Below are positions 25,101 through 36,300 of a stretch of DNA of 64,000 nt, piece by piece. Each line of letters starts with the position of its first letter. The stretch's first letter is position 1. Both the position numbers and the translations under genes were made by a program. This DNA comes from Helianthus annuus (taxonomy: Eukaryota; Streptophyta; Magnoliopsida; Asterales; Asteraceae): NCBI RefSeq assembly GCF_002127325.2, contig NC_035433.2:17271421-17335420 (forward strand). The letters run 5' to 3'. The notes beneath the pieces are model-generated. The model ran no database searches. It saw only the letters and a program-made list of their open reading frames with translations, and was not told the origin of the DNA.

Positions 25101-25510
25101 TTCTAAGCTCTGTAAAGGATATTTAGGGTGTGTTTAACTTATGATCAAGTTCCGGAAGGTCTGTTACAGTACAAATTGACATACTTTCGCAGTTTGTCGA
25201 ATTTAGTCCCTGTAAGCGAATAAACTTGATTTCGGCATACCAAACCATCCAAAACTTATTTCTAAGTTATGTAAGGGTTGTTTAAGATATGTTAAGCCTA
25301 TGTCACTGTTCCGGAGTGTTTGTTGCATTAAACTAGTTATATTTACGCATCAGATCGCGTATAACCTTCCAGAAAGCGATTTAAAGCCCGAAATCGATCA
25401 AGAATTAATATGTGCAAACGATACACATATTTATACAAATCCCAAGTATGAAATACAATATTTCATTGGTTTGGTATTTGTTTGATGGTTGAAGTGACAC
25501 AGGTGTCACA
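22169..25510 (-). repeat. C1: solo LTR of a Tekay-like Gypsy (3.34 kb)
   Basis: The plus strand starts TGTCACACCCCGACC and ends CAGGTGTCACA, so the LTR is on minus. ACAGT at 22164-22168 and 25511-25515 is the target duplication, and the RT frame of B resumes exactly after it (A reads through at 5743). No internal region is present, so this is the product of LTR-LTR recombination. It carries the TATA hairpin (22713-22829), the inverted-repeat run (about 23798-24270) and GTACTAAGTATG short repeats near 23055-23210. It holds no gene. Confidence 0.93.
22713..22829 (-). promoter_or_regulatory. LTR core promoter hairpin, C1
   Basis: Inverted repeat with apical stem ACAAGCA/TGCTTGT around a loop with CCTATATATAGG and the GGTGGATACGCC block (on minus). 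Confidence 0.65.
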
Positions 25511-26115
25511 ACAGTGAACTCATAATGACCATAACGCGTACGAAAAGCTGTCTTGAGAATATCTTCTTCGAGAACTCGAAGTTGCTGATACCCAGAACGA
25601 AGGTCAATCTTTGAAAAGCAAGTAGCACCCTGTAGCTAATCAAAGAGATCATCAATGCGAGGTAGGGGATATCGATTCTTGATGGTAAGCTTGTTAAGCT
25701 CACGGTAATCGATACACATCCTGAATGATCCATCTTTCTTTTTTACGAATAGGACGGGAGCTCCCCAAGGTGAAAAGCTCGGATGAATGAATCCTTTGTC
25801 AGAAAGCTCCTGAAGCTGCTTAGATAGCTCTTGCATCTGAGACGGTGCAAGACGATAAGGTGACTTAGCAATAGGATTTGCGTCAGGCACGAGATCAATG
25901 CGAAACTCAACTTGGCGTATAGGGGGTAAACCAGGTAATTCTTCGGGAAATACCTCAGGATAATCCCGAACAACAGGGATATCTTGGATTGTCTTACCCT
26001 TGCCTTTATCCTCTACTACATGTGCCAAGAAAGCAACATATTTCTTTCGTAGATATTTGCGGGCTTGGGTACAAGACATGAGTTTAAGGCTACTAGCAGG
26101 TTTCTCCCCATGAAC
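25511..26115 (-). pseudogene. Element B protease-RT linker and N-terminal RT
   Basis: This continues upstream of the C1 insertion. Visible parts are [48 protein letters not shown] and [17 protein letters not shown], then [10 protein letters not shown] followed by TAG (a Gln codon in E) near 25636. The RT motifs match E closely. Confidence 0.85.
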
Positions 26116-27672
26116 TTATAAGATCTCACCAGTCGAAAGCGGTACACGGACCAACTTCTCAAAACATACCACCTCAGCATGGTACTTAGTTAACCAATCC
26201 ATTCCTACTATAACATCGAAGCTCCCGAGTTGCATCAGTGTGAGGTCAATAAGGAAAAGATGGTTATTGAGATTCAACTGGCAATTTCGAAGAATAGAGT
26301 CGAGTAAAACAGGTTCACCACTAGCTACTTCTACTGTCAAGGGCTTTCCTAGTCTTGTTCTAGTCATCGCAAGCAAAGGCTCAAATGCTAAGGACACAAA
26401 ACTCTTATCGGCACCCGAATCAAATAGAACAGAAGTAGGATGGTTGTTAACAAGGAACGTACCGTTCACCACTTCGTTATCTGCACGCGCCTCATTTGCA
26501 TTCAGATTAAAAGCTCTACCACGAGTCGGTGCCTGATTTGCGTAAGCCAACCTCGGGCAGTTGTTCCTGTAGTGGGTCAGATCCCCACAGTTGAAACATG
26601 AACCAGGCGGATAGTGAGGTCGTGCAGGATTCTGGGCAGGGTTTTGTACTGCTTGGTTTTGAGCTGCCTGATTTTGGTTTGGAGCAAAACGGCAGGTGTT
26701 TGCAAGATGACCAGACTTGCCACAATTCATGCAGATGCGACATTGCAACTGTGGCTGGTGATGGCTGTTACATCTGTTGCACAAAGGTGCATTTCCCGCA
26801 TACTGCCTCTTGGCAGTAGGTTGTGCAGCCTGATTCTGTGCTGCCTGATTAGGAGCAGCCTGATTTGTCTGAGCAGTGACAACGAAGTTCTTGGAAGCCT
26901 TACGCTTCCTCGATTTCTTTGAAGACTCAGCAACCTTCTAGCCCTTTTTCTGAGTGGTGTTATCAGACTCTTTCTACTTCTTATCCCCTTTCCTATGGAG
27001 TTTACCCTTCTTGACTTGAGAGTCTGTTAGGGTTGCAGCTAGCTCAATGGCCTGTCGGACGGTAGTAGGATTGCTGCCAGTGACAATATCCTGAACAGGA
27101 TCTGGCAAACCGTTTATGTATTTCTCAATAGCCTTATCCAAAGGCGTGACCATTGTCAGACAGAGCAAGCTTAACTCCTCATATCTGTCTGTATAAGCCC
27201 GGTGTTCACCACTGTCTTTCTTCAGATCATGGAACTCATCTTCGAGTGCCCTCTGCTCGTGACGAGGACAAAATTCTCTCATCATGAGAGCTCTAAGTTC
27301 CTCCCATGTCTGACCCAAAGCGACATCAGCACCTCTATCTCTCATTATCCCATTCCACCAGATAAGAGCCCTCTTTTGGAATACACTAGAAGCAAACTCG
27401 ACCTTACGATTGTTCGGACACTGAACATGGCGAAATGTGCTCTTAAGACTCTCAAACCACTGGAGAAGCCCTGTTGCTCCTTCAGTACCACTAAACTTGA
27501 GCGATTTAGCCGATTTAAACTGTTTAAAGTTGCACAGAGCAGGTGCATTAACATTATTATTGGTGGCTTGGTTTATTTGAGTTATGAGACCATGTAGCAT
27601 AGCAGCCATCTACTGTGCTATAATAGCTGCCAGTTCGCCATCAGGTTGAGGAACATTACGTCGAGGAGGCAT
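26116..27672 (-). pseudogene. Element B gag and protease (broken)
   Basis: The start ATG is at 27672 (MPPRRNVPQPDGELA). TAG at about 27610 is shared with A. The capsid-like part has [14 protein letters not shown] and KRALIWWNGIMRD. Two further TAG codons lie in the basic linker at about 26970 and 26940, the latter shared with A. Knuckles are [14 protein letters not shown] and [14 protein letters not shown]. The protease DSGAD is at 26421-26407. TAA near 26116 replaces a Glu codon. Gag forms the cytoplasmic particle in working relatives. Confidence 0.87.
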
Positions 27673-28237
27673 TCTAAAAGAGGAAACATGAGAGAAAACG
27701 AGTGAGATGATGTGATGAAAAATGAGATATCATAAAATCGACAAAATGCAAGGATGGTGGTCATTTGTTTGTTACCACAAAGCAAATAAACAACACACAG
27801 TGACAAATCAAAGTAAATGAGTCATAATAATGTATCACGAAGACATGCTCGCCTATAAGTGAACACTTACCCCAAGAGTTCCCAGGTAAGAGTGACTGGT
27901 CTGATACTACGGATTTGTACGAACACTCTAGCCTTAGACAGAAAACTCATGGTACAGGCATTCACTCTTCCAGTTTGCACGTGTTCACATTATTTAGACT
28001 CAAAATTTGACGAGATTTTGAAAATTTGGAAGGCATAAAGCCAAAAAGAAATCATCTAAGGATAGATGATTGATTTCAAAATCATTTGGGAAATTGTGTT
28101 CAAGTTTTGGTAATCACCTAAGGATAGGTGACGGGTATTATTTTAAGATCTAAACACAAGTAAACTTGTGTTAGGGTCCTAGAAAGTTATAGTCTAGGTC
28201 AAAGCATTACTAATAACCTAATTCCCTATAATCATTG
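27673..28237 (-). other. Untranslated leader of element B
   Basis: Contains the conserved 130-nt block at 27859-27988, closed by a perfect GTGAACAC/GTGTTCAC pair. No gene is supported. Confidence 0.7.
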
Positions 28238-28249
28238 GCTCTGATACCA
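28238..28249 (-). other. Primer-binding site of element B
   Basis: Plus-strand GCTCTGATACCA, seven bases from the LTR edge at 28257. Confidence 0.9.
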
Positions 28250-28256
28250 ACTCTTC

Positions 28257-30603
28257 TGTCACACCCCGACCGCGTAAAACAACAAACCGCGGCGGAAACG
28301 TCGGGGAGTGATGCGATAGAATTATTGTTTCAACAACCATGGTAATTAAAATTATGTATTATTAAGATTTAAAGTTAACATTGTCTTTGAGTTCAAACTA
28401 AAACAACATAATAATTGTCTTTTAAGATTTAAAGTTTACATAGGCCCGAGTCCGCCTAAGTGAAGCACAATCAACATCATGCATTAGCACTTGAAAACAC
28501 CTGTAAAAATAGGTACGTCAGCATAAAAATGCCTGTGAGATACATAGGTTTTGTTTATGCAGGAATCATGACTTGCGGTTTAGAAAATGTTTAATAAAAA
28601 GTAGTCATGAACCTTGTAAAATGTTTTTCCTTTTATGAAATCATATGAAAATCGATTTGAAAATCAAATGATAATGAAAGGACAATGCATGGTTAAATGA
28701 ATAACCAAGTAAAAGTGAATTTGTATAAAATGTGTACTTTGTAAAACAATGTCATGTTCATGTATAAAATGTTTCATGTCTTGCCCAAATGGTTTAGATA
28801 ACGCAATAATGTATAATACAATAAAAGCACTTACATATAGGAAGTACCATCGGCGTATCCACCATGCTTTTATCATATAACACATAGCCGCGTTACATAA
28901 ATCACTTATCAATAACCAACCAAAATGTAAAGGTTAATGTCAAAATGTTCATGTGAAAACCATGTTTAATGTCATGTGTAACATGTATCATGTATATCAA
29001 AATGAAATGCATAGCAAGTAGCAAGTACCTACTTAAACTATGTGATGATGCCAATGTGAAATAAATGTCATGTATGGTGAATAACAAGTAATTACTCAAT
29101 CATAGGGAAAATGTACAAAACAATGTTTTTGAATAAACATAAGTTTGAATCAAATGTTGTGTTTTGCAGAAAACAATACTTTATGATTACAAACATTTAC
29201 GCAGTAATGTTAATCGCATACATTCAAGCGTTGCGACTATGGCGACAAACCTTTAAACAAATTAAAGGTTTATCTAAGTTATGTAGTCAGATTCTGTCAT
29301 TCCCAACTTCCAAACAAACCTAAGAAGTCGGAAACGGGAGTTATCAATTCCTATGGTACCATTACATACTACCGAGCGGCGTGATCAATGTTAATAAATG
29401 TATTATTGTCCCGATTAAACACACCAAATATCATAACCAATGTAAGCATGCTATGAAAACCATGTACCAGGAATGCTAAGTAAACATGCCTAGTAGAAAT
29501 GTTTATGTAAAACAATGTGCTAACATGCTCAGTAAACATACATAGCAGAAATGTCATGTAAAACAATGTGTACATATGCTAAGTAAACTAATTCAACAAA
29601 TGTGTAATAAATCAATGCGCTAGCATGCTTGACATACATAGCAAAACACAATTGAAAGCATGTACTATAAGTGTACTAGGTGAAAGTAGCATGCTTATGT
29701 CATAAAAGCATGAAATGCACGAAAGTAACACGTATTTACATGTGTATCACCCCAAAATATTTGAAAACGGTAAAAGAGGGGAACTATGTACTCACTTGGG
29801 ATTGCCTAATAGTCTTGAGAATAAGACCAAATAAGGTTACAAGGATCACGAATCAACCGGCACCTAGTATAGGTAACTATTTTAATAAACGGATCCTAAA
29901 TCGGGAGATAGGATAGAATGAGGTTCTATAAATCAAACGAGTATTTGAACTCATATGGTATGATTTAATAGTCCCAACATTTTTAATTGAAAGTCTACCT
30001 AAGTGCTTTTGACCCGTTTCGACCCATTATGGTAGTATAAGCTACTATGATGCGTCGTTTGCGTAAAACTATGTTCGGATGGTTAACTATGTGCTATGCC
30101 AAGTCTTACATGCCCAATTACCCCTAAACATGTTACTAAATCAGATTATATGTCAAAAATATGTTCACATAGGCAAATACGGATATATGCTTCAAAAGGG
30201 CATTTTGGTCATTTCCTATGGGCATACAAGCTAACTAGCAAATGACTAACCAATCCTATGTGATCATAAGGTATAACCTCAGAGGTTATTCCCTATATAA
30301 CTATGATCACTAAGTAAGCTTGGTCGGATCCTAATGATCGACCAAACGGGTCGGGTTCGAAAGTGTAAGCGGTTGTTTAGACCGCTTAACTTACGACCCT
30401 AAACAAGCACTAAACTAATAGTGACGAGTTAAACATGTCAAAACATGTTTAACCTACTTAGAAAACTGATTTGGTATCAAAACAAAGTGTTTTGATACCT
30501 AAAAGTAGTTCCGTGGCAAAATGCGTGCTAAAACGCATTTTGACCGAAACTTTGACTCGTCACTACGCCTAGTTAACGTGGTAATCAGTAGGTATAATCG
30601 CTT
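28257..30603 (-). repeat. 5' LTR of element B, truncated
   Basis: Matches 8476-10602 of the middle LTR and, across the I insertion point, continues uninterrupted through AACTTACGACCC at 30391, which proves the pre-insertion state. It stops at 30603 inside inverted repeat HP4 and joins element G. The missing part is about 1.4 kb compared with the middle LTR. The TATA hairpin is at 28788-28906, with the TATA run altered to TTACATATAGG. Confidence 0.9.
28788..28906 (-). promoter_or_regulatory. LTR core promoter hairpin, B 5' LTR
   Basis: Same hairpin as in the middle LTR, with apical stem AAAAGCA/TGCTTTT. One base in the TATA run is changed. Confidence 0.6.
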
Positions 30604-30746
30604 ATAGCCCCTGAGCCTTGTCCTCCAAGCAAGCCACCTCTTGCTTGGAAAACCTACTAAACATGCCAAAAAAATACAAAAAACAATAATGTCCCTAAAC
30701 TAAAGATGTCATAATTGATAACATCATTCTCCATTTTGACCCAACA
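30604..30746 (-). repeat. Truncated 3' LTR of element G
   Basis: Direct repeat of 33524-33666, including a perfect hairpin CCAAGCAAG/CTTGCTTGG (30625-30648). Its outer 238 bases are missing at the B junction. Confidence 0.85.
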
Positions 30747-31440
30747 ATATTCCCCCGAGAATGATGCTATCAATTCGTCAAATGATCTTCAAAAATAAAT
30801 ATGACGTCGTCTTCAAATCTTCACAAATCGGCTAAATATCCAAAATCTTCATTGTCGTTTTCCCCCGCAAATGTAGACCCTCCTATATCTTGTCGATCAA
30901 AGCTCCTTATCTTACTTTTGAAGATACAATTATAATAGGCATATGATAGTGTTCGAACTTCAATGATAAAAATTAAATAATTAGCTTCACTGTGATGATC
31001 GTCAATTCTGTCAGATTGCATTGAGCTCATGATCTAACGCTAAAGTCATCCAATACCATAACAATCAACAGCCCAAAATATATCGTAAAATCCCTGGCCT
31101 AGTCTTGTTTGCGGCCCAAAAAAATATAATAAACCCCGCCCACTAGTTGTCTAGTAATTTATGACCCCACCCACTCAACTTGAAAAAATCTACTCGAATT
31201 TAAAAGTGCTTGGCCCAAATAAAATGCTTTAACACTCATTCTGAAATAATTCAAACAGTGTATATCCTTTAAGTGAGCTCAAAAAAAATATTTGTCCAAT
31301 ACTCATGGAGCTCATCATGAAACAGATTTCATGATGCAGTCCCAAACTTTCGGCCACCACTAGCATTTGTCCAACATGAAGCAGCAAATATAGTCCAATA
31401 ATTGCTAGGCCCAATCACAAGATTTAGAATATGAATGATT
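30747..31440 (-). other. Non-coding 3' part of element G internal region
   Basis: AT-rich, with no open frame or known motif. It begins with the polypurine tract at 30747-30759. Confidence 0.5.
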
Positions 31441-32260
31441 ATTTTTTTTTTTTGAAAAGAGACCTTCATTAAAACACAGCCGAACTCGAAAACCAAGCCG
31501 GACAAAACAACAACATCAAAACCACTACATAATTACAAATTTACCCCAATCGTTCCACAAAATAGACCGAAAAGACGACCTATGTTTAAACTAAAAGAAG
31601 CCCACTGATCTAATCTCACTGAAAAGATCTTCCGCATTGACCCGGGTACCCGAGAAGACCGCTTTATTGCTGGCTTTCCAAAGACACCAACACGAGATGA
31701 TGATAATACCTTGCACTACCTTCTTTCCCTTCAACCCCAACATGCCAGAATTGTGAATTTCCAATAAATCTTTGAACGAGAAAGCAAAGATATTTGGAAT
31801 CCGGCACCATCTGCTAATCTTTTGCCAAATAACTGCAGAGATACGACAAGAAAGAAAAAGGTGTTCCGTTGTTTCGTCATCGAAGTCGCAGAGCGAGCAG
31901 ACCCCGGTACCGACTACAATACCCCTTTTAAATTACGCATCAGCTGTAGGAATTTGGTTCATCTCCATTCTCCAAACAAAAATGTTACACTTCAAAGGAA
32001 CCCACTTACACCAATCGAGCACAAACCGGTCGTGAACCAAACTACCCCGATTCAGTACATTTTTTACCGACTTCACTAAAAAAAATCCCCGAAGAATCAC
32101 CCGACCATCTCCATTTATCCCTGCCGTTGTTGAGAGACACTAAGCTCAATTTAGCCGAAAGCCCAGCCAGCTCCCCTATCTCCACTTCCGATTCAGGATC
32201 GTGTCCCCACAGCCATATACCACCATCTTCCAACCATCATTTAAATCCTACCATGCACTT
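31441..32260 (-). pseudogene. LINE fragment: C-terminal zf-RVT region, 5'-truncated
   Basis: On minus, residues read RDKWRWSGDSSGIF, then CSLCDFDDETTEHLFLSC (the Cys-Cys-His-Cys zf-RVT pattern of plant LINE reverse transcriptases), AVIWQKISRWC and GIIIISCWCLWKASNKAVF. One frameshift (near 32080) and one TAG in place of Trp (near 31595) are visible. Plus-strand T-runs at about 31441-31454 are the poly(A) tail. The 5' end is ill-defined, near 32235-32260. It lies inside element G and was a passenger there. Target duplication is not clear. Confidence 0.75.
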
Positions 32261-33270
32261 AGGTATGCCCAAGAGTAAGGATTAATCAAACCTGAGCAAC
32301 TTGAGAAATGGGAATCGTGGATGTTCTAAAAAAAAAATCATTGGGCCTATGATTACCCTAGACCATGCAAATGAACATGTAACCCTAGCAGCACTTATCA
32401 GCCGCCATCACCGGGAAACCCCATTAAATCCTAGGCGCCAACTTCTTCCGACTGACACTCTTGACCACCGCTATTCTCTAGCGTGCACCGCCATGTGCCT
32501 TCACCATAAACCGGTACCTCCCATGTCACCGGAGTACCATACATGCCGGAAACGAACCACCGATTGCCGCTCGGAAGCCTCTGATGACATCTAAACCCAT
32601 CTAACATTACCATACAAAACCAGCCATCATCAATAATACATCACCGTAAATTATCAACCGGAAAACAAATCCGCCATGACTCACCGTCAACCAACCTTTA
32701 TCATAGTACAATCTCCAACAGTCACCGGAAACCACCTTCATCTAGAAAAAGATCAAGAGCAGAATCAACATCATTTGCGATTATCAACAAACAACCTGAG
32801 ACCACCTCCAATACCTACACCTAAACACCATCGTTTAAACTGCCACACCTTCTTCTTGTTTCTTTGTCATCGAGCCTTATTATAAAACAACCATACCACT
32901 GCCGTAAAACATCATGCGCCACCTATCATTTCTAGAAACCAAAATAGATTGGTGGTGTCAAGATGAAAAGAGCAGCGAGTAGGTCACAATCACAGCCGCA
33001 ACCCTGGTTCACCGACAAACCAACGAAGCTGAACCAAATCACCAGCGAACCATCATGGCACCATGAAAGTATAAACCCCTTGCCGTCACCTCCATTTTCA
33101 CGGCCATAGCAGGCTTCAACTGAGAATCCAATTTAATAAAATTGTGACAGATTTGGAATAGTCTCAAGAACATCATCAAAAACACAAACAAAGAAAAGAA
33201 AAAAAGTTTTACGTCTCCGACAGATTTCCGGTGAAGATCCAAATGAACCAAAATTGAAACGAGCCATAGA
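32261..33270 (-). other. Non-coding 5' part of element G internal region
   Basis: About 1 kb with many CACCGG/CCGGAAA words and no recognisable protein. Small open frames here lack any family signal. It may be a captured gene fragment, but I cannot name a source. Confidence 0.45.
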
Positions 33271-33285
33271 GGCTCTGATACCAAA

Positions 33286-33666
33286 TGATTGGTCCGAAAC
33301 GATCCGATTTCAGTCTCGGTTCGGTGAAAAACAGTGAGACGGGTGATTCGAGCCAAGAACAATTGATAATAAATAAGAAAGATAGAAACTTTAATGATTG
33401 GAACATAGATATTTTCATTGAATGTGATAAAAGAATACAAAAGATAATCATCCACCCCGGGTGAGCTCCCCCGGGGTGGTGGGTCACAAATGCACACCCT
33501 CCAAGTGAGGAATAGTACTCTATATATAGCCCCTGAGCCTTGTCCTCCAAGCAAGCCACCTCTTGCTTGGAAAACCTACTAAATCTGCCAAAAAAATACA
33601 AAACAATAGTGTCGCTAAACTAAAGATGTCATAATTGATAACATCATTCTCCATTTTGACCCAACA
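33286..33666 (-). repeat. 5' LTR of element G (381 bp)
   Basis: Complete LTR with two perfect hairpins: CCACCCCGGG/CCCGGGGTGG (33452-33479) and CCAAGCAAG/CTTGCTTGG (33547-33570). A TATATATAG run at 33521-33529 could serve as the TATA box. Confidence 0.85.
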
Positions 33667-34590
33667 AAAAGTAATTGATGAAATACTTTTGAGTGAAATG
33701 TAAAAAAAATCAATTTTATTTTTGGGAAAACCCCCAAAGCCAAGGTTACAACAACCATATGCATTACCATTTTGTCTTTAAGAAACCCCCAAAGCACACC
33801 CCACATTGCGGCGGGGAGTAAAATGGTGTCAAATAGTATTAATGCCACATAACCGTCATCGACCACGAACACTGACTCGACCTAGGATCTGCGTGTTGCG
33901 ACGAACCTGTCAAACAAGGAAAATAGAGGTAAAAATGTTGAACCACACATGCACGTTGCGCCGGGTTAACTTGCAAAATTTGAACCAAAACATAAAAAAG
34001 TTGAACCACAGTCGTACGTTACGTCGTATTAACTCGAAAAATTTAGAACTATACATAAAACGAAAATTTGCGAAAGATGAAAGTATAAGTGACAAAAGTT
34101 GTGAAGTTAAATTGCAAATAATGAAAAGTATTGGGTTAAAGTTAAAAAAACAAATTATGTTAGGTTAAAATTGCAAAAGGTAAAAACCTTTGGATTAAAA
34201 GTAAAAAATCAAGTTTTTTTTTTTTTAAAAAGTCCCAAAGCACAAGGTACAAGTTGTATTGCATATTTTTGTCGCTTATTTATAGTAATAAAATTATTTA
34301 ATAAGTACTATCACTCTCAATTTTATCCACCATTTTCACCAACAAAGAACAACTTTCACGACCATCGAGCACCGCCATCTCTACCTCCACTGTTCACCAC
34401 AAAAATAGACCATCGTTGCCGGAAAAAGATCAAAACAAAATCAAAGCACTGCTCCTCTTGGATGCCATCTTTGGAGAAACCCTAACCTTTTTGTTTACCA
34501 TCATGATCACCAACATCAGCCCCCACCCCCATCACCTCCACCAAATGCCGCCATCACCACCAGTGCCAACAAATACCATAACAACAAGTT
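33667..34590. repeat. Unclassified intergenic repeat
   Basis: No coding region or LTR is recognised. It contains two imperfect tandem copies of a 63-bp unit starting GTTGAACCAC at 33935 and 33998, with a weaker copy before them. A CCCAAAGC(C/A)CAAGGTACAA-like phrase recurs near 33734 and 34234, with a third partial copy near 33784. Such structure suits a decayed DNA transposon or Helitron, but no terminal signature could be set. The boundary with the D LTR is near 34590. Confidence 0.45.
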
Positions 34591-35074
34591 TCAAACATGT
34601 TTGGGCATTTAAGACTTATCATAGGACATGTTTAACCATTCGAACACGCGTTTACGCAAATGACACGTTAAAGTAGCATAAACTACCTTAACGAGCAATA
34701 ACGGGTCAAAAGCGCTTAGGATTCATTCCAAATGAGAATGTAGACTCTGTTAAACCATTTCATATGAGTTCCAAGACTCATTTAGTTTACAAAACCTCAT
34801 TCTATCCGATTCCCCCGATTATGTACCAATACTTTAACATAGTTACCCGATGTTAGGACACATTAGGAGACGTTTGAAGCCTTGTTATTTCACTTGATTC
34901 AAAGACTCTTTGCAATCCCAAGTGAGTACATAGTTCCCCTCTTTTACATTTTTAAATATTTTGGGGTGATTCATATGTGTAACCGACTTATTTTCAAATG
35001 TATGGCATATATGTGTTTACTAAGTGCTTTTATGTGTATTATTCCGATTATGCAAACACGACGATTATCCAAAT
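34590..35074 (+). repeat. 5' LTR of element D, proximal fragment
   Basis: Matches the plus-oriented F LTR from about 54410 onward (TTACGCAAATGACACGTTAAAG, GTGAGTACATAGTTCCCCTC). The first part of the LTR is missing on the left. It is interrupted at 35074 by solo LTR C2 and resumes at 46116 after the CAAAT duplication. Confidence 0.75.
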
Positions 35075-35450
35075 TGTCACACCCCGACCACGTAAAACAA
35101 CAAATCGTGGCGGAAACGTCGGGGAGTGTTGTAACAGAATCATTCTTACATAACACATGGAAATTTGAAATTTTGTTTTATTGATTAAAAGAGTTACAAT
35201 GTCTTAACAATAAAGAAGCATAACATAATTAACTAGTCTTGAATCTTTTAATGTCGCTAAGGCCCAAGTCCACCTAAGTGTATCTTGATCAATCCTAAGC
35301 ATCATATCCTGAAACACATGTGAAAATAGGTACGTCAGCATAAAAATGCCTGTGAGATACATAGGTTTTGTGAAAATATGATTCATGACTTAAGTTTAAA
35401 GAAATGTTTAATAAAAATTTGTCATGAATCTTGTTAAGTGTTTTCTTTTA

Positions 35451-35546
35451 TAAATCATACAAGCACTTATATATAGGAAGTACCAGCGGCGTATCCACCA
35501 TGCTTGTATCATATTACACACGCCTCGTTACTCAAATGACTTACCC
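35451..35546 (-). promoter_or_regulatory. LTR core promoter hairpin, C2 (outer arm deleted)
   Basis: The loop with TTATATATAGG and the apical stem ACAAGCA/TGCTTGT are kept. The outer left arm is shortened relative to C1. Confidence 0.6.
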
Positions 35547-36101
35547 AAACAAACCACCAGTGTAAAAATGTTTATGTGTAATCAAATGTCAAAATGTTTA
35601 TGTGAAAACCATGTCTAATGTCTATGTCTAATGTAAATCATGAATTGTGTATATCAATGTCAAAATGTTTATGTCTAATGTAAATCATGTAATGTGTATC
35701 CAAAATATCATGTATGGTAAGTGAAATATGTCAACTAGACCATAGGTAAAATGCACAAAAACAAGGTATTGAAGTAAAACATGGTTTAAATCAAAGTTAT
35801 GTTTTGTGGAATAAATGCATGCTATACTGATATAAACATCTATGCGGTATTGTGAAAATGCATACATTGAAGCCTTGCGACTGTAGAATAAACCCTAGCA
35901 CAAAGTCTAAGGTCCACCTAGAAATGTATTCGGATTCGGTCATTCCTTCCACCCAAACAAACCTAGGATTTCAGGAATGGGAGTTGTCAAGTCCTATGGT
36001 ACCACTACCTACTACCGAGCGGCATGATCGGTGTTAATGAATGTATATGGTCCCATTTAAACAAACCAAATGTCATACCAAAATGTAAGCATGTGAATGA
36101 A

Positions 36102-36300
36102 AAACAAATGTACTAAGTATGCAACAAATGGACATACATAGCATGTGATGTGAAACAAATGTACTAAGTATGCAACAAATGGACATACATAGCATGTGAT
36201 GTGAAACAAATGTACTAAGTATGCAACAAATGGACATACATAGCATGTGATGTGAAACAAATGTACTAAGTATGATGAACATACATAGCATGAAATATCA
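36102..36300 (-). repeat. 51-bp minisatellite inside C2 LTR
   Basis: Three near-identical 51-bp units (36102-36152, 36153-36203, 36204-36254) and a partial fourth. Each contains GTACTAAGTATG and CATACATAGCATG. Diverged single versions occur in C1 and, inverted, in E and F. Confidence 0.92.

Larger units (their letters stand above)
19777..28256 (-). mobile_element. Internal region of Gypsy element B, decayed, split by solo LTR C1
   Basis: Same order as A on the minus strand: primer site (28238-28249), leader, gag, protease, RT, RNase H, integrase, chromodomain-like tail, purine tract (19777-19790). The RT region is split at 22168/25511 by a solo LTR. It keeps longer open parts than A but has several stops, some unique and at least three shared with A. 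Confidence 0.9.
30604..33666 (-). mobile_element. Element G: small non-autonomous LTR element (LARD/TRIM-like)
   Basis: The right LTR 33286-33666 (381 bp; on minus TGTTGGGTCAAAATGG...GACCAATCA) and a left LTR fragment 30604-30746 flank a 2.5-kb internal region. The primer site on minus (plus GGCTCTGATACCA, 33271-33283) adjoins the right LTR. A purine tract (minus CTCGGGGGAATAT) adjoins the left LTR. No gag or pol is recognisable; the only coding trace is a nested LINE fragment. The left LTR is truncated at its junction with B, so no target duplication can be checked. Confidence 0.75.

Noticed and set aside
3398..27672. RIP-like mutation bias (all stops from C-to-T changes)
   Set aside because: Several stops fit C-to-T (CGA to TGA, CAG to TAG, CAA to TAA), which deamination of methylated cytosine explains. 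Others do not (TAC to TAG near 5054, GAA to TAA near 26116), so no special process is claimed.
31436..32353. ATGATTA as a 7-bp target duplication of the LINE fragment
   Set aside because: The right copy lies about 90 bp beyond the last recognisable LINE residues and the left copy overlaps the T-run. The match is short and could be chance.
32301..32885. Possible host exons (97- and 69-codon frames) in the internal region of element G
   Set aside because: No recognisable domain, no splice-consistent structure and low-complexity His/Pro content. Gene-fragment capture remains possible but is not supported.
36057..36291. Small minus-strand frames encoding repeated ITCYVCPFVAYLVHLF-like peptides
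   Set aside because: They are translations of the 51-bp minisatellite. A 51-bp unit keeps the frame open in any phase lacking stops, and there is no sign of a real gene.
36102..36300. CRISPR-like regular repeats
   Set aside because: The units are contiguous with no spacers, and the context is a plant LTR.
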